Assembly (NCBI RefSeq): GCF_900100275.1 | Contig: NZ_FNET01000003.1 | Span: 186,001-250,000, forward strand | DNA: 64,000 nucleotides | Reading direction: 5' to 3' | From: Lentzea albidocapillata subsp. violacea | GTDB lineage: Bacteria; Actinomycetota; Actinomycetes; Mycobacteriales; Pseudonocardiaceae | The notes under the pieces: model-generated | Databases searched by the model: none | Told to the model about the DNA's origin: nothing | Seen by the model: the letters and a program-made list of their open reading frames with translations, nothing else | Position numbers and translations under genes: made by a program | Part shown: positions 7,734-15,444 of the stretch, one piece after another | How the letters are laid out: each line of letters starts with the position of its first letter | Position numbering within the stretch: position 1 is the stretch's first letter

Positions 7734-9137
7734 CTAATCGAGATCGTCGTGCCGCATGAGCTGGCGACCGGCCTCGGTGATGGAGCCCGAGAGCGACGGG
7801 TAGACCGAGAACGTCGTGGCGAGGTGCTCGACGGTGAGCTGGTTCTGCAGGGCCAGCGCGATCGGCAGGATGAGCTCGCTCGCGTTCGGCGCCACGACGA
7901 CGCCGCCGATGACGACGCCGGTGGCCGGGCGGCAGAACAGCTTCACGAAGCCGCGGCGCAGACCCTCCATCTTGGCGCGGGGGTTCGTGGCGAGCGGCAG
8001 CATGATCGTGCGCGCGGGCACCTCACCCGAGTCGATCGCCTGCTGGCTGATGCCGACGCTCGCGATCTCCGGGTTGGTGAAGACGTTCGCGGCGACGGTC
8101 TTGAGCTTGATCGGGCTGACGCCCTCGCCCAGCGCGTGCCACATCGCGATGCGCCCCTGCATGGCGGCGACGGACGCGAGCAGCAACACGCCGGTGCAGT
8201 CGCCGGCCGCGTAGACGCCGCTGACGTTGGTCCGGCTGACCCGGTCGACCGGGATGTACCCGCCACGCCCGAGCTCGATACCGATCTTGTCGAGGCCGAT
8301 GTCGTTCGTGTTCGGCACCGAACCGACGGTCATCAGGGCGTGCGACGCCTCGATCGTGCGACCGTCTTCCAGGTGGATCAGGACGCCGTCGCCGACGTTC
8401 TCGACCCTGTCCGCGCGGGCGTGCTTGACGACGGCCGTGCCGCGCTCGGCGAACACGTCCTCGAGCACCGCGGCCGCGTCGGCGTCCTCGTGGGGCAGCA
8501 CCCGGTCCCGGCTGGAGACCATCGTCACCTTCACGCCCATCTCGGTGTAGGCGCTGGCGAACTCGACACCGGTGACGCCGGAACCGATCACCGCGAGGTG
8601 TTCGGGCAGCTCGGGCAGGTCGTAGATCTGCCGCCAGGTGAGGACCCGCTTGCCGTCGGGCTCGGCGCCCTGCAACACGCGCGGGGTGGCACCGGTTGCG
8701 ATGAGCACCACATCGGCGTTGAGGACCTCCTCCTCGCCGCTCGCGGCGGTCGCCACGACCTGGTGCTGGGCGAGCCCACGCGAGTCGTCGACGAACTTCG
8801 CGCGCCCGTTGATGAGCCGCACGCCCTCGCGCTGAAGGCGCGCCCGGACGTCCGCGGACTGGGCCAGAGCCAGACCCTTCACCCGTCCGTGTACAACCGG
8901 CAGATCAACGGCGGCCTGCTCGTTGTGAGTCTGAATGCCCAGCTCACCGGCGTTGCGGAAGGCACTGCGAGCCCCCGCGGAGGCGATGAACGTCTTGGAC
9001 GGCACGCAGTCGTACAACACGCACGCGCCACCCGCCCCGTCGTTCTCGACGACGGTCACGTCGGCGCCGTGCTGCGCAGCGACCAGGGCTGCCTCGTAAC
9101 CTGCGGGGCCGCCGCCCATGATGACGATGCGGGTCAC
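7734..9137 (-). CDS. lpdA: NAD(P)H:quinone dehydrogenase, LpdA-type flavoprotein
   Basis: Flavoprotein disulfide reductase family member of 467 residues. FAD motif IVIMGGGPAGYEAAL, a Cys pair in ACVLYDCVPSK, the NAD motif VIGSGVTGVEFAS and the second FAD motif YAAGDCTG are present. At the C-terminus the His-containing motif of true lipoamide dehydrogenases is replaced by SVYPSLSGSITEA, as is known for M. tuberculosis LpdA (Rv3303c), which reduces quinones rather than lipoamide. GTG 9137 with a GAAGGGA ribosome site is chosen over the longer frame. In M. tuberculosis lpdA is next to glpD2; here three sortase-operon genes and glpFK lie between them. Confidence 0.92.
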   Translation of the reverse strand: MTRIVIMGGGPAGYEAALVAAQHGADVTVVENDGAGGACVLYDCVPSKTFIASAGARSAFRNAGELGIQTHNEQAAVDLPVVHGRVKGLALAQSADVRARLQREGVRLINGRAKFVDDSRGLAQHQVVATAASGEEEVLNADVVLIATGATPRVLQGAEPDGKRVLTWRQIYDLPELPEHLAVIGSGVTGVEFASAYTEMGVKVTMVSSRDRVLPHEDADAAAVLEDVFAERGTAVVKHARADRVENVGDGVLIHLEDGRTIEASHALMTVGSVPNTNDIGLDKIGIELGRGGYIPVDRVSRTNVSGVYAAGDCTGVLLLASVAAMQGRIAMWHALGEGVSPIKLKTVAANVFTNPEIASVGISQQAIDSGEVPARTIMLPLATNPRAKMEGLRRGFVKLFCRPATGVVIGGVVVAPNASELILPIALALQNQLTVEHLATTFSVYPSLSGSITEAGRQLMRHDDLD

Positions 9138-9232
9138 GATCAGTCCCTTCCGCGTGCTTGTCGGCCGGCACAACCGTACGCGTTGACCGAATCGACCGTG
9201 TCGTCAGTACCGAAAGCTGATCGCAGGGTCGC

Positions 9233-9238
9233 TACGCT
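9233..9238 (+). promoter_or_regulatory. Predicted -10 box of a leaderless promoter (cyclotransferase gene)
   Basis: TACGCT is followed by seven bases and the GTG at 9246. No Shine-Dalgarno sequence fits, so transcription probably begins at the start codon. The same arrangement recurs across the window. Confidence 0.55.
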
Positions 9239-9245
9239 GTCGGAC

Positions 9246-9695
9246 GTGCCGCTCTATGCCGCGTACGGGTCGAACATGGATCCGAACCAGATGATGGAGC
9301 GAGCCCCGTACTCCCCGCTCGCGGGGACCGGCTGGCTCGTTGGTTGGCGCATGACGTTCGGTGGCGAGGACCTCGGCTGGGAGGGCGCCCTCGCGACGAT
9401 CGTCGAGGAGCCAGACCACCAGACGTTCTGCGTGCTTTACGACGTGTCCCCGCGCGATGAGTCGCGGCTGGACCGGTGGGAGGGCGCGCTCGGGCTCTAC
9501 AAGAAGATCCGGCTGCGGGTGCAGACCCTGGAGGGGTCTGTGGTGGCCTGGCTCTACGTGCTGGACGCCTATGAGGGCGGGTTGCCGTCTGCCCGGTACA
9601 TCGGGGTGGTCGCGGATGCCGCTGAGGCTGCTGGGGCGCCTGATGACTATGTGAACGATTTGCGGACACGGCCCTGTCAGGGGATCGGGCCCTGA
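9246..9695 (+). CDS. Gamma-glutamylcyclotransferase-like protein
   Basis: 149-residue protein of the gamma-glutamylcyclotransferase/AIG2-like fold. The substrate-binding motif YGSNMDP lies at residues 6-12, and LDRWEGALGLYKKI, with the Glu expected for catalysis, near 78. Such enzymes release 5-oxoproline from gamma-glutamyl compounds; the actual substrate is unknown. GTG 9246 is chosen because it places YGSN at the usual distance and has a leaderless -10 box. Divergent from lpdA. Confidence 0.85.
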   Translation: MPLYAAYGSNMDPNQMMERAPYSPLAGTGWLVGWRMTFGGEDLGWEGALATIVEEPDHQTFCVLYDVSPRDESRLDRWEGALGLYKKIRLRVQTLEGSVVAWLYVLDAYEGGLPSARYIGVVADAAEAAGAPDDYVNDLRTRPCQGIGP

Positions 9696-9943
9696 CGGGT
9701 GGGTGGTCGCCTGCCGGGTGAGGGGCGTGCGGGTCGGCTTTGGCCTGTTCCTGTTCCAGCGGGGTGGACGCCTGCCGTGCGGTCGGTCGCCTTGCGTGGG
9801 TGGGTTGGGGCCGCGCGGGTCGGCTTGCGTTGGGCTGGCGCCGGTTCCAGCGGGGTGGTCACCAATGCGGTCACGTCACCGTGCGTGGGTGGCCGGGCGG
9901 GCAGGACCGGGCCGGTGCCGGTCATCGCCGCTGCGCGTCGATA
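9696..9943. repeat. Gene-free, G-rich degenerate direct repeats
   Basis: Downstream of the cyclotransferase gene no plausible coding frame is present. Two imperfect copies of a unit of roughly 85-90 bp can be seen: GGGTCGGCTT at 9731 and 9817, and GTTCCAGCGGGGTGG at 9753 and 9844. A third partial GTGCGTGGGTGG copy follows. Function unknown. Confidence 0.5.
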
Positions 9944-10068
9944 GCGATTGGGGCTTGACCTTGAGCCTCTGGCGGGATGCTTGACGGCCGGAAAAGGCCG
10001 GGCTGAAAAGCGCCCGGCCGTGCCCATGAGGGGAGCATCCCGCCCACTCAAGGTAAAGCCCCAATCGC
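9944..10068. repeat. 125-bp near-perfect foldback (MITE- or REP-like) element
   Basis: The outer arms 9944-9965 and 10047-10068 (22 bp) are inverted repeats with one mismatch (outermost bases GCGATTGGGGCTT). An inner pair, GGCGGGATGC (9971-9980) and 10035-10044, is perfect. The 54-base centre has further self-pairing (ACGGCCG/CGGCCGT and GCCGGG/CCCGGC). There is no coding frame and no clear target-site duplication. It could be a miniature mobile element, a structured RNA or a bidirectional termination structure. Confidence 0.75.
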
Positions 10069-10119
10069 CGGGGTTGGTTGCGTCATCACCGCTTCACCAG
10101 CAAGGAGAGGTTCACACGC

Positions 10120-10479
10120 CTCGGCTCCGCCATCGCCGTGGGCGGAAGGGCGGCTCGGCTCCGCCGTTGCCCGTTGTGTGCGGAGGGACGCCTCGGCTCC
10201 GCCGTTGCGTTGGGCGGCAGGGTGGCTTGGCTTCGCCGTTGCCCTTCGCGTGCGGAGGGATGCCTCGGCTCCGCCGTTGCGTTGGGCGGCAGGGTGGCTT
10301 GGCTTCGCCGTTGCCCTTCGCGTGCGGAGGGATGCCTCGGCTCCGCCGTTGCGTTGGGCGGCAGGGTGGCTTGGCTTCGCCGTTGCCCTTCGCGTGCGGA
10401 GGGATGCCTCGGCTCCGCCGTTGCGTTGGGCGGCAGGGTGGCTCGGCTCCGCCATCGCCTGTCGCGCTTCGCCGGGGTG
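10120..10479. repeat. Tandem array of five 72-bp repeats
   Basis: Period 72 bp, with copies starting at 10120, 10192, 10264, 10336 and 10408. The middle three are virtually identical and the outer two are diverged. Each unit is two related 36-bp halves built on CGGCTCCGCCGTTGC and TGGCTTCGCCGTTGCCC. Because 72 is a multiple of three, several frames stay open and give false repeat-protein ORFs. It occupies the gap between the convergent cyclotransferase and espG genes. Function unknown. Confidence 0.9.
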
Positions 10480-10553
10480 CCGACACGCCGGTAGAAGCGT
10501 TGCCACGGCGGGTGCTTTGCCCGTCCCAGTCAGCGTGAGCGGGCCTGGACCGG

Positions 10554-11360
10554 TCAGGCGCCGGTGGCCTCCGCCAGCAGTTCCACCAGGTGGTGGTGCA
10601 TGCGGCGGTAGTCGACCGGCGTGATGGTCGACCAGGGCGGCTGGCCCTCCGCTGCCCGGCGCATCTGCAGGTAGCGGCCCTTCGGGGTGTCGTAGAACGC
10701 GACCACGCGGTCTGGGCGGACTCGCTTGCCCCACTTGTCGCGGGCCGCGGCGCCGAACTGGCCTCGGTTCGAGGCGTCGCGGATCATCTCGGCCAGTGTG
10801 TGGGCGTCGTCGGTGCGGAGTGTGCCGCGTAGTGCCTCTTCCAGCTCTTCCGGGGTGTTCGCTGACGTTGCTGCCGCGTCCAGGTCCGCGGACGGGAGGG
10901 TGATGGAGTGGCCCTCGCCCGCCGGGGCGGTGGGGAGGGCCGTCAGGGCCTCGCGGGGGAGGCCGTCGGCTTCCGCTGGGCGGAGGATCAGCTGGGTGCC
11001 GTCGAGGATCGCCAGGACGCCTGCCTGGCCCTTGCCGGCGGCGAGGACGCGGAGGCTGCGTTCCTGCAGCCACATGCGGGCGTCGATCTCCTGTTGCGGG
11101 CGGTTCAGGACGTGCAGCAGGTCTTCGAGGGTCGGGTCCAGGGAACGGGGGCCGCCGAGGCCGCGGGCGCCCAGCTGGAGCCAGACGCGGTCCTCGATGG
11201 CCTGGCGTTCCTCGGTGGTCTTGCCCGGTGACGGGACCTTCAGGACGAGTGGCATCGTCTCCAGGCCCAGGTGGTCCCAGAGAACGTCGAACTCCAGCGT
11301 CGAGAGGACCACCGGGTCGCGCGTGTCGCTCGCCCCGACGTCCAAGCCGAACATAGTCAT
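10554..11360 (-). CDS. EspG family type VII secretion chaperone
   Basis: 268-residue cytoplasmic protein. The N-terminus (VVLSTLEFDVLWDHLGL), the central VLAILDGTQLILRPA and the C-terminal FYDTPKGRYLQM region match the EspG family, whose members bind PPE proteins and keep them soluble before ESX export. The ATG shares one base with the stop of the preceding PPE-like gene (TGATG); ATG 11354 is also possible. The neighbours are two WXG-type proteins and a DUF3558 lipoprotein; no ESX membrane or ATPase genes are in the window, so export must use a machine encoded elsewhere. Confidence 0.85.
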   Translation of the reverse strand: MTMFGLDVGASDTRDPVVLSTLEFDVLWDHLGLETMPLVLKVPSPGKTTEERQAIEDRVWLQLGARGLGGPRSLDPTLEDLLHVLNRPQQEIDARMWLQERSLRVLAAGKGQAGVLAILDGTQLILRPAEADGLPREALTALPTAPAGEGHSITLPSADLDAAATSANTPEELEEALRGTLRTDDAHTLAEMIRDASNRGQFGAAARDKWGKRVRPDRVVAFYDTPKGRYLQMRRAAEGQPPWSTITPVDYRRMHHHLVELLAEATGA

Positions 11361-12574
11361 CAGTCGGTCGTGCTCTCCCCGATCACGGGCAACGTGTAGC
11401 TGCCCACGCCATAGATGTCGTCGCGCTCGCGCAGGTAGTCGGCGGCCTTGTGTTCCAAGTCCTCCTCTTCCTCTCCCTTGCGCGCTCCGCCCATGCCGCC
11501 GAACGGGTCGAACGACGGCGGCATCGGCACGGCCCTGCGGTGCACCTGGTCGTTGTTCGAGGCACCGGCCGTGCCCATCGAGCCCATCGCGGAACCCGCC
11601 GCGCCGGAGACACCGGCTGCCTGGCCCTGCTGCATGACCGTGCCCATGGCGGCCGCGCTGGAGGTGGCGGTCGCGCCGTCCTCCATCTGCTTCGCCTCGG
11701 AGCCGGTGGACGAACCCGAACGGCCGGCCGTGCGCTGGCCCGGCAGGCCGACGCCCGCGGTGCCCGTGCCGCCAGGCCCGGCGGTGCCGGTGGTGCCTGC
11801 CGACGAGAGCGAGGTGTTCGAGCCCTTCACCGCAGCCGCGCCGGTATTGGTACCGGTGCCCGAGGTGCTCGTCGTGGAACCCGGCGCGGGCGTGCCGCCG
11901 CGAGGCGGCGGGGCGGTGGAGCCGCGCGTGCCGGACGAGGTGCGGCCACGCGTCGCGCTGCCACCCGTTCCGTGCGGGCCGACGCCCCAGACAGCGGCCG
12001 TGCCGATCTGGGCGCTACCACCGTGCGTGGGGCCGGTGCCGCTGATCTGCAGCTGCGGCGGCTGGGAGAACTGGCCGAGCGTCGAGGTGTTCGCCGTCGT
12101 GGACGACGCGTAGGTCGACATGACCTCACGGGCGCGGCGCTCGGCGGCGTCCTGGGCCGCCTCCTGCTTCTCGTGGTCGGTCTGGCCGCCGAAGAGGTGC
12201 GTGAGGCCGGTGACGAGGGCGCCCGGCTGCTCGGCGGTCACCTTGACCGGCGCCGGCATGTCCGCGCGGGCCTTCGAGACGTAACCGGCCTGCAGTTCGG
12301 CCGAGTAGCGCATGACGTCCGCGCCGGTGCGCGCGCCGTCCGCCCAGGCGGCGATCGGGTTCAGGCCGGCCTGCGCCATGTCGGCGGCCTTGCCCTGCCA
12401 CTTCGCGCCCGACTGCGAGATGCCCTTGTGCAGGTCGTCGTTGATCTCGGACAGCGCGGCCGAGACGCCCTGCCACCGCTCCATCGACGTGAACGACGCG
12501 GAGGCGCCGGGACCCGCGTGGATGCGTTCGTACAGCTCTTTGTGGCTGAAGCCCTGCCAGCGGTGATCGGCCAT
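11360..12574 (-). CDS. PPE-like ESX secretion substrate with Gly/Thr/Ser-rich tail
   Basis: About 404 residues. Residues 1-150 form a helical domain with a WQG turn (SGAKWQGKAADMA), typical of PPE/WXG-type export domains. The rest is low-complexity Gly, Thr, Ser and Ala with a more ordered acidic end (DYLRERDDIYGVG). ATG 12574 lies two bases after the upstream stop; GTG 12583 is an alternative. It is followed by espG with a one-base overlap, fitting a substrate-chaperone pair. The biological role of the secreted protein is unknown. Confidence 0.8.
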   Translation of the reverse strand: MADHRWQGFSHKELYERIHAGPGASASFTSMERWQGVSAALSEINDDLHKGISQSGAKWQGKAADMAQAGLNPIAAWADGARTGADVMRYSAELQAGYVSKARADMPAPVKVTAEQPGALVTGLTHLFGGQTDHEKQEAAQDAAERRAREVMSTYASSTTANTSTLGQFSQPPQLQISGTGPTHGGSAQIGTAAVWGVGPHGTGGSATRGRTSSGTRGSTAPPPRGGTPAPGSTTSTSGTGTNTGAAAVKGSNTSLSSAGTTGTAGPGGTGTAGVGLPGQRTAGRSGSSTGSEAKQMEDGATATSSAAAMGTVMQQGQAAGVSGAAGSAMGSMGTAGASNNDQVHRRAVPMPPSFDPFGGMGGARKGEEEEDLEHKAADYLRERDDIYGVGSYTLPVIGESTTD

Positions 12575-12576
12575 CG

Positions 12577-12942
12577 TCAGCACCCGCTCTTGTTCATCAT
12601 GCCGGTGTTGTCGCCCTCGACCAGGTGGTACTGCCGCTCGATCTGGTTGAGGTTGTCCATCGCGGTCTTGAGCTGGCGCTGGTAGTTCAGCAGGGCCTGC
12701 AGCGCCGAGTCACCGTCCGCGATCGAACGGTCGTTGAACTTCTCGGCAGCCTCGGCGCTGACCGGGTCACCCGCCCACGGGCGCACACGGAACTCGGTGA
12801 TCGCCATCTCGATCTGCTTGTCCAGCTTGATCAAGGCGGCCGAGAACGTGTTGCGCAACGCGGGAATCGCCTCCGGCTCCACGTTCAACTCGTGCTGGCC
12901 GGGTGGCGAGGTGTCTGCCCCGCTACGTCCCCCTGGCGGCAT
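12577..12942 (-). CDS. WXG100-like small helical protein
   Basis: 121 residues, mainly helical. A turn containing RPWAGDP near 55 corresponds to the WXG motif, and the C-terminal QYHLVEGDN contains YxxxE, the general ESX export signal. ATG 12942 follows GGAGG by 8 bases and is preferred over the TTG at 12948. It probably pairs with the PPE-like protein encoded two bases downstream, as Esx/PE-PPE heterodimers do. Confidence 0.72.
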   Translation of the reverse strand: MPPGGRSGADTSPPGQHELNVEPEAIPALRNTFSAALIKLDKQIEMAITEFRVRPWAGDPVSAEAAEKFNDRSIADGDSALQALLNYQRQLKTAMDNLNQIERQYHLVEGDNTGMMNKSGC

Positions 12943-13039
12943 CGTCAAACCTCCGGCGGTTGTGCCTACAAGCGCTTCGACACTCTAACCACTGAAGGTA
13001 ACGCTGTGGAGTGCGAACAGTGACATCCGCCCGTGTGGG

Positions 13040-13624
13040 TCAGCGCTTCTTGAGCAAACTGGCCATCGCCGCCTCTGCCACCCGCTGGGCGCCGAGGCAA
13101 AGATGATCTTGTTGCACCGCAGTGGAATTGCCGCCGTCGCGGAACATCACGTCGAGGAACTGCCCGTCGGCGACGTCCACCTCGACGTTGCAGGCGTTGT
13201 TCACGTCGGGTGTGCGGACAGTGATCGCCGTGTACCCCTCGATCGCGCTCACGGTGTAGTCGACCTGAGCGTTCTCCGAGAGCCACACGTCGGCGCCGGA
13301 GACCAGCACGAGTGCGATCCTCGCCACGTTCCCGCTCGTCGTGCTGCGGATCGTGCACGCCCGCGCGCTGCCGAAGCTCGGCTCGACGTACGCGCTGGGC
13401 GGGTTGTCGAGGCTCAGCGACATGCGCTGATCAGCGGTGAGCACCGCGCACGGGTCGACCGCGTCGAGCGGCAGCGCACGCGGCCGCTGCGGGAAGTCGA
13501 GCACGGAGGGCGTCGTCGTGGGGGACGGCGGCGGGGGCGGCGGAGTGGTCAGCGCACTCTGCTGGGGCGGCGCCGTGCACCCGGCGAGCGCCAACGCGAC
13601 GATGAGGAGCCCGGTGGTCCGCAT
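13040..13624 (-). CDS. DUF3558 family lipoprotein
   Basis: 194 residues with a signal peptide and lipobox (ALALAGC), a Pro/Thr linker, and a domain with spaced cysteines (DPCAVLT, ACTI, NACNVEV, HLCLGA) typical of DUF3558 lipoproteins, which are common next to ESX genes in Actinobacteria. Located in the outer leaflet of the cytoplasmic membrane. Role unknown. It heads the locus that continues with the WXG100-like, PPE-like and espG genes after a 97-base gap. Confidence 0.82.
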   Translation of the reverse strand: MRTTGLLIVALALAGCTAPPQQSALTTPPPPPPSPTTTPSVLDFPQRPRALPLDAVDPCAVLTADQRMSLSLDNPPSAYVEPSFGSARACTIRSTTSGNVARIALVLVSGADVWLSENAQVDYTVSAIEGYTAITVRTPDVNNACNVEVDVADGQFLDVMFRDGGNSTAVQQDHLCLGAQRVAEAAMASLLKKR

Positions 13625-13630
13625 GGCCGG

Positions 13631-14197
13631 TCACCGTAGCTGCTCTGGGAAGGGGTCCGACGCAAGTCGTGACCACAGCAACTGGTCCTCGCGCTGATCA
13701 TCGACGATCGCCTCCTCGCGAAGACGACCCTCAAGAGTGAATCCGCACTTCTCCGCGACTCTCTGCGACGCCGTGTTCGAGACCGCGTGCCGGTAGGTGA
13801 CCCGGTGCATCTCCATCGCGCCGTAGACCCAGCCCAGCACCGAGTTCAGCGCCGCCGGCAGCACGCCCTTGCCGCGGTGCCGCGGCTGGCTCCAGCACAT
13901 CACCTCGGCCGAGAGCAGGTGGTGGTCGACGTTGTGGATGACGATCCCGGCCATCACCTCGGCGGTGACGGCCTCGCACACCGCCCACGACCAGCGGTAG
14001 TCCTTCTCCCAGCCGTCGGTCAGCAGCAGGACGAGCGTCTCCGCGGACGGCGCGTCGTGCCCGGTCAGGCGGGGCATGTACCGCTTGGTCTCCGCGTCCG
14101 CGAAGGCCTCGGCCAGCGCCGGCACGTCGTCGATGCGGTCGTCGCTGCGAAAGGCGCGCAGGTAGTACTCACCCGCGTTGATCTCAACTGGCTCCAC
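13631..14197 (-). CDS. GNAT family N-acetyltransferase, RimJ/RimL-type
   Basis: 188 residues with the RimJ/RimL-like layout: substrate-side N-terminus LRAFRSDD, the acetyl-CoA pyrophosphate loop in RHRGKGVLPAAL near 105, and the C-terminal signature NTASQRVAEKCGF followed by EGRLRE. It transfers acetyl from acetyl-CoA to an amine; the target is unknown. Begins at GTG 14197 with a leaderless -10 box. Ten bases after the HAD gene, so it may also be read from the upstream promoter. Confidence 0.85.
   Translation of the reverse strand: MEPVEINAGEYYLRAFRSDDRIDDVPALAEAFADAETKRYMPRLTGHDAPSAETLVLLLTDGWEKDYRWSWAVCEAVTAEVMAGIVIHNVDHHLLSAEVMCWSQPRHRGKGVLPAALNSVLGWVYGAMEMHRVTYRHAVSNTASQRVAEKCGFTLEGRLREEAIVDDQREDQLLWSRLASDPFPEQLR
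13633..13638 (-). promoter_or_regulatory. Predicted -10 box of a leaderless promoter (DUF3558 gene)
   Basis: On the minus strand TACGGT is followed by eight bases and the ATG at 13624. It lies at the very end of the upstream acetyltransferase gene, so the lipoprotein/ESX locus can be transcribed independently. Confidence 0.5.
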
Positions 14198-14204
14198 GGC
14201 CAGC

Positions 14205-14210
14205 AGGCTA
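14205..14210 (-). promoter_or_regulatory. Predicted -10 box of a leaderless promoter (GNAT gene)
   Basis: TAGCCT on the minus strand is followed by seven bases and GTG 14197. It overlaps the last codons of the upstream HAD gene. Confidence 0.5.
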
Positions 14211-14984
14211 ACCCTCGCCCGTGAAACCGTCGTGTTGCTCGGCCAGGTCGTCGAGCGCGGCGCGGTGAGCGGACGCGGGCAGACCGTCCGGCGCGGTCGT
14301 CAGCTCGACCACCCAGTCCACGTCTTCGGCGTCGTCCTCGCCCGCCAGCATGTCCCTGTGCACGGCGCACGGGCCCCAGCCGGACTCCAGCAACTCCGTC
14401 GCGAGCCCCTCGGCCTCGTCGCGGTCCGGCAGGATCAGCAGGACGGTCGGCGGGATCAGCCCGCGCACCGCCAGCGCCGTCCGCAAGGCCGCCGTGTCCG
14501 GCACGTGCACGCCGTCCAGCCCCGCTGCACGTGCGGCGGCGGCGTTCTGCGCGTCGTCGTCGCAGAAGACTGCCGTCTCGTAGCCGAGTTCGTCGAGCAC
14601 CCGCCGGTAGATCGCGGGATCGGGCTTCGCGAGACCGAGCCGGGAGGAGTTGAAGACCGCGTCGACCTCAACGTCGAGGCCGAGCAGTGCGAGGTCCGCC
14701 TCCAGCCGGGTGGTCGCGTTGGACAGCAACGCCACGAAGCACTGCCGCCGGGCCACCCGCACCAACGCCAGCGCCTCCGCGATCACCTCACCGGAGGTGG
14801 CCGCGAACTCCGCGCCGACCGCCTCCCGCCACTGCTCGTCGGAGATCTCCCCGGTGATCGCGCGGCGCAGCAGCGACGGCTCGAAGGCGATCGCGGCCAG
14901 CTCGGCGGACATCGGCGGAAAGGACCGCAGCACGCCGTCGAGATCGAGCAACAGCAAGGGTTTCAGCGCCGGCGTCCGTTCCAC
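14208..14984 (-). CDS. HAD hydrolase with C-terminal RraB-like domain
   Basis: 258 residues from GTG 14984. Residues 1-175 hold the haloacid dehalogenase motifs: LLDLDGVLRS (nucleophile and acid Asp), SNATT, KPDPAIYRRVL and FCDDDAQNAAAARAAG. Residues 176-258 form a separate domain (PTVLLILPDRDEAEGLA... and a final ALDDLAEQHDGFTGEG) that resembles the RraB RNase E inhibitor fold by eye. The start overlaps the upstream DUF1707 gene by 22 bases; no better start exists. The HAD part probably hydrolyses a small phosphorylated molecule. The fusion is unusual and needs a profile search. Confidence 0.75.
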   Translation of the reverse strand: MERTPALKPLLLLDLDGVLRSFPPMSAELAAIAFEPSLLRRAITGEISDEQWREAVGAEFAATSGEVIAEALALVRVARRQCFVALLSNATTRLEADLALLGLDVEVDAVFNSSRLGLAKPDPAIYRRVLDELGYETAVFCDDDAQNAAAARAAGLDGVHVPDTAALRTALAVRGLIPPTVLLILPDRDEAEGLATELLESGWGPCAVHRDMLAGEDDAEDVDWVVELTTAPDGLPASAHRAALDDLAEQHDGFTGEG

Positions 14985-15349
14985 TGGCCCCACAGGATCG
15001 CCACGGCGGGGACGAGGAGGAAGATCAGCGGGTTCTTCACCAGCGCGAAGAACAGGATCACCACGGCGATGCCCACCGCGGGCACGACCGCACTCTCCCA
15101 CCGGCGCGCGGGCGCCCTGGCGGGCTCGTTGAACATCGGCACGGGCGCGACGAACTGCGGCCGCGGATCCGGCAGGTCGTAGAACAACGCCATCAGTTCA
15201 CCGCGCGTCTTCGCGGTGGTGATCTTCGCGGACCGGTCGCCGTACTCGTTGATGTCGATGCGGCCCGCGCTCATGTGCTCGCCGAGCACCTGCAACGCCT
15301 GCTGACGCTCGGTGTCACCGATGCGGATGTCCCTGCTCGGGTCGCTCAC
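14963..15349 (-). CDS. DUF1707 membrane protein
   Basis: 128 residues. The N-terminal DUF1707 motif (RIGDTERQQALQVLGEHM...GRIDINEYGDR) is followed by a linker and two closely spaced hydrophobic segments (VVPAVGIAVVILFFALV and FLLVPAVAILWG). The domain is common in Actinobacteria and its function is unsettled. Starts at GTG 15349 with a leaderless -10 box. Its end overlaps the HAD gene, suggesting coupled translation. Confidence 0.82.
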   Translation of the reverse strand: MSDPSRDIRIGDTERQQALQVLGEHMSAGRIDINEYGDRSAKITTAKTRGELMALFYDLPDPRPQFVAPVPMFNEPARAPARRWESAVVPAVGIAVVILFFALVKNPLIFLLVPAVAILWGQWNGRRR

Positions 15350-15355
15350 GGATCA

Positions 15356-15361
15356 ATCGTA
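15356..15361 (-). promoter_or_regulatory. Predicted -10 box of a leaderless promoter (DUF1707 gene)
   Basis: TACGAT on the minus strand is followed by six bases and GTG 15349; no ribosome site is visible. Confidence 0.55.
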
Positions 15362-15444
15362 GGTGAGCGACCCGGCCGGTCGGTCGTCCAGCGTGCAGAT
15401 CACAGGCAGTCGCCTCGGTCCCACGACCCAAGGGAACTGCGTCC

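Noticed and set aside
10120-10479. CRISPR array
   Set aside because: Units are contiguous 72-bp repeats without unique spacers and there are no cas genes.
10078-10494. Repeat protein encoded by the 72-bp array
   Set aside because: Several frames on both strands stay open because the period is divisible by three; no ribosome site or conserved domain, so it is treated as non-coding repeat DNA.
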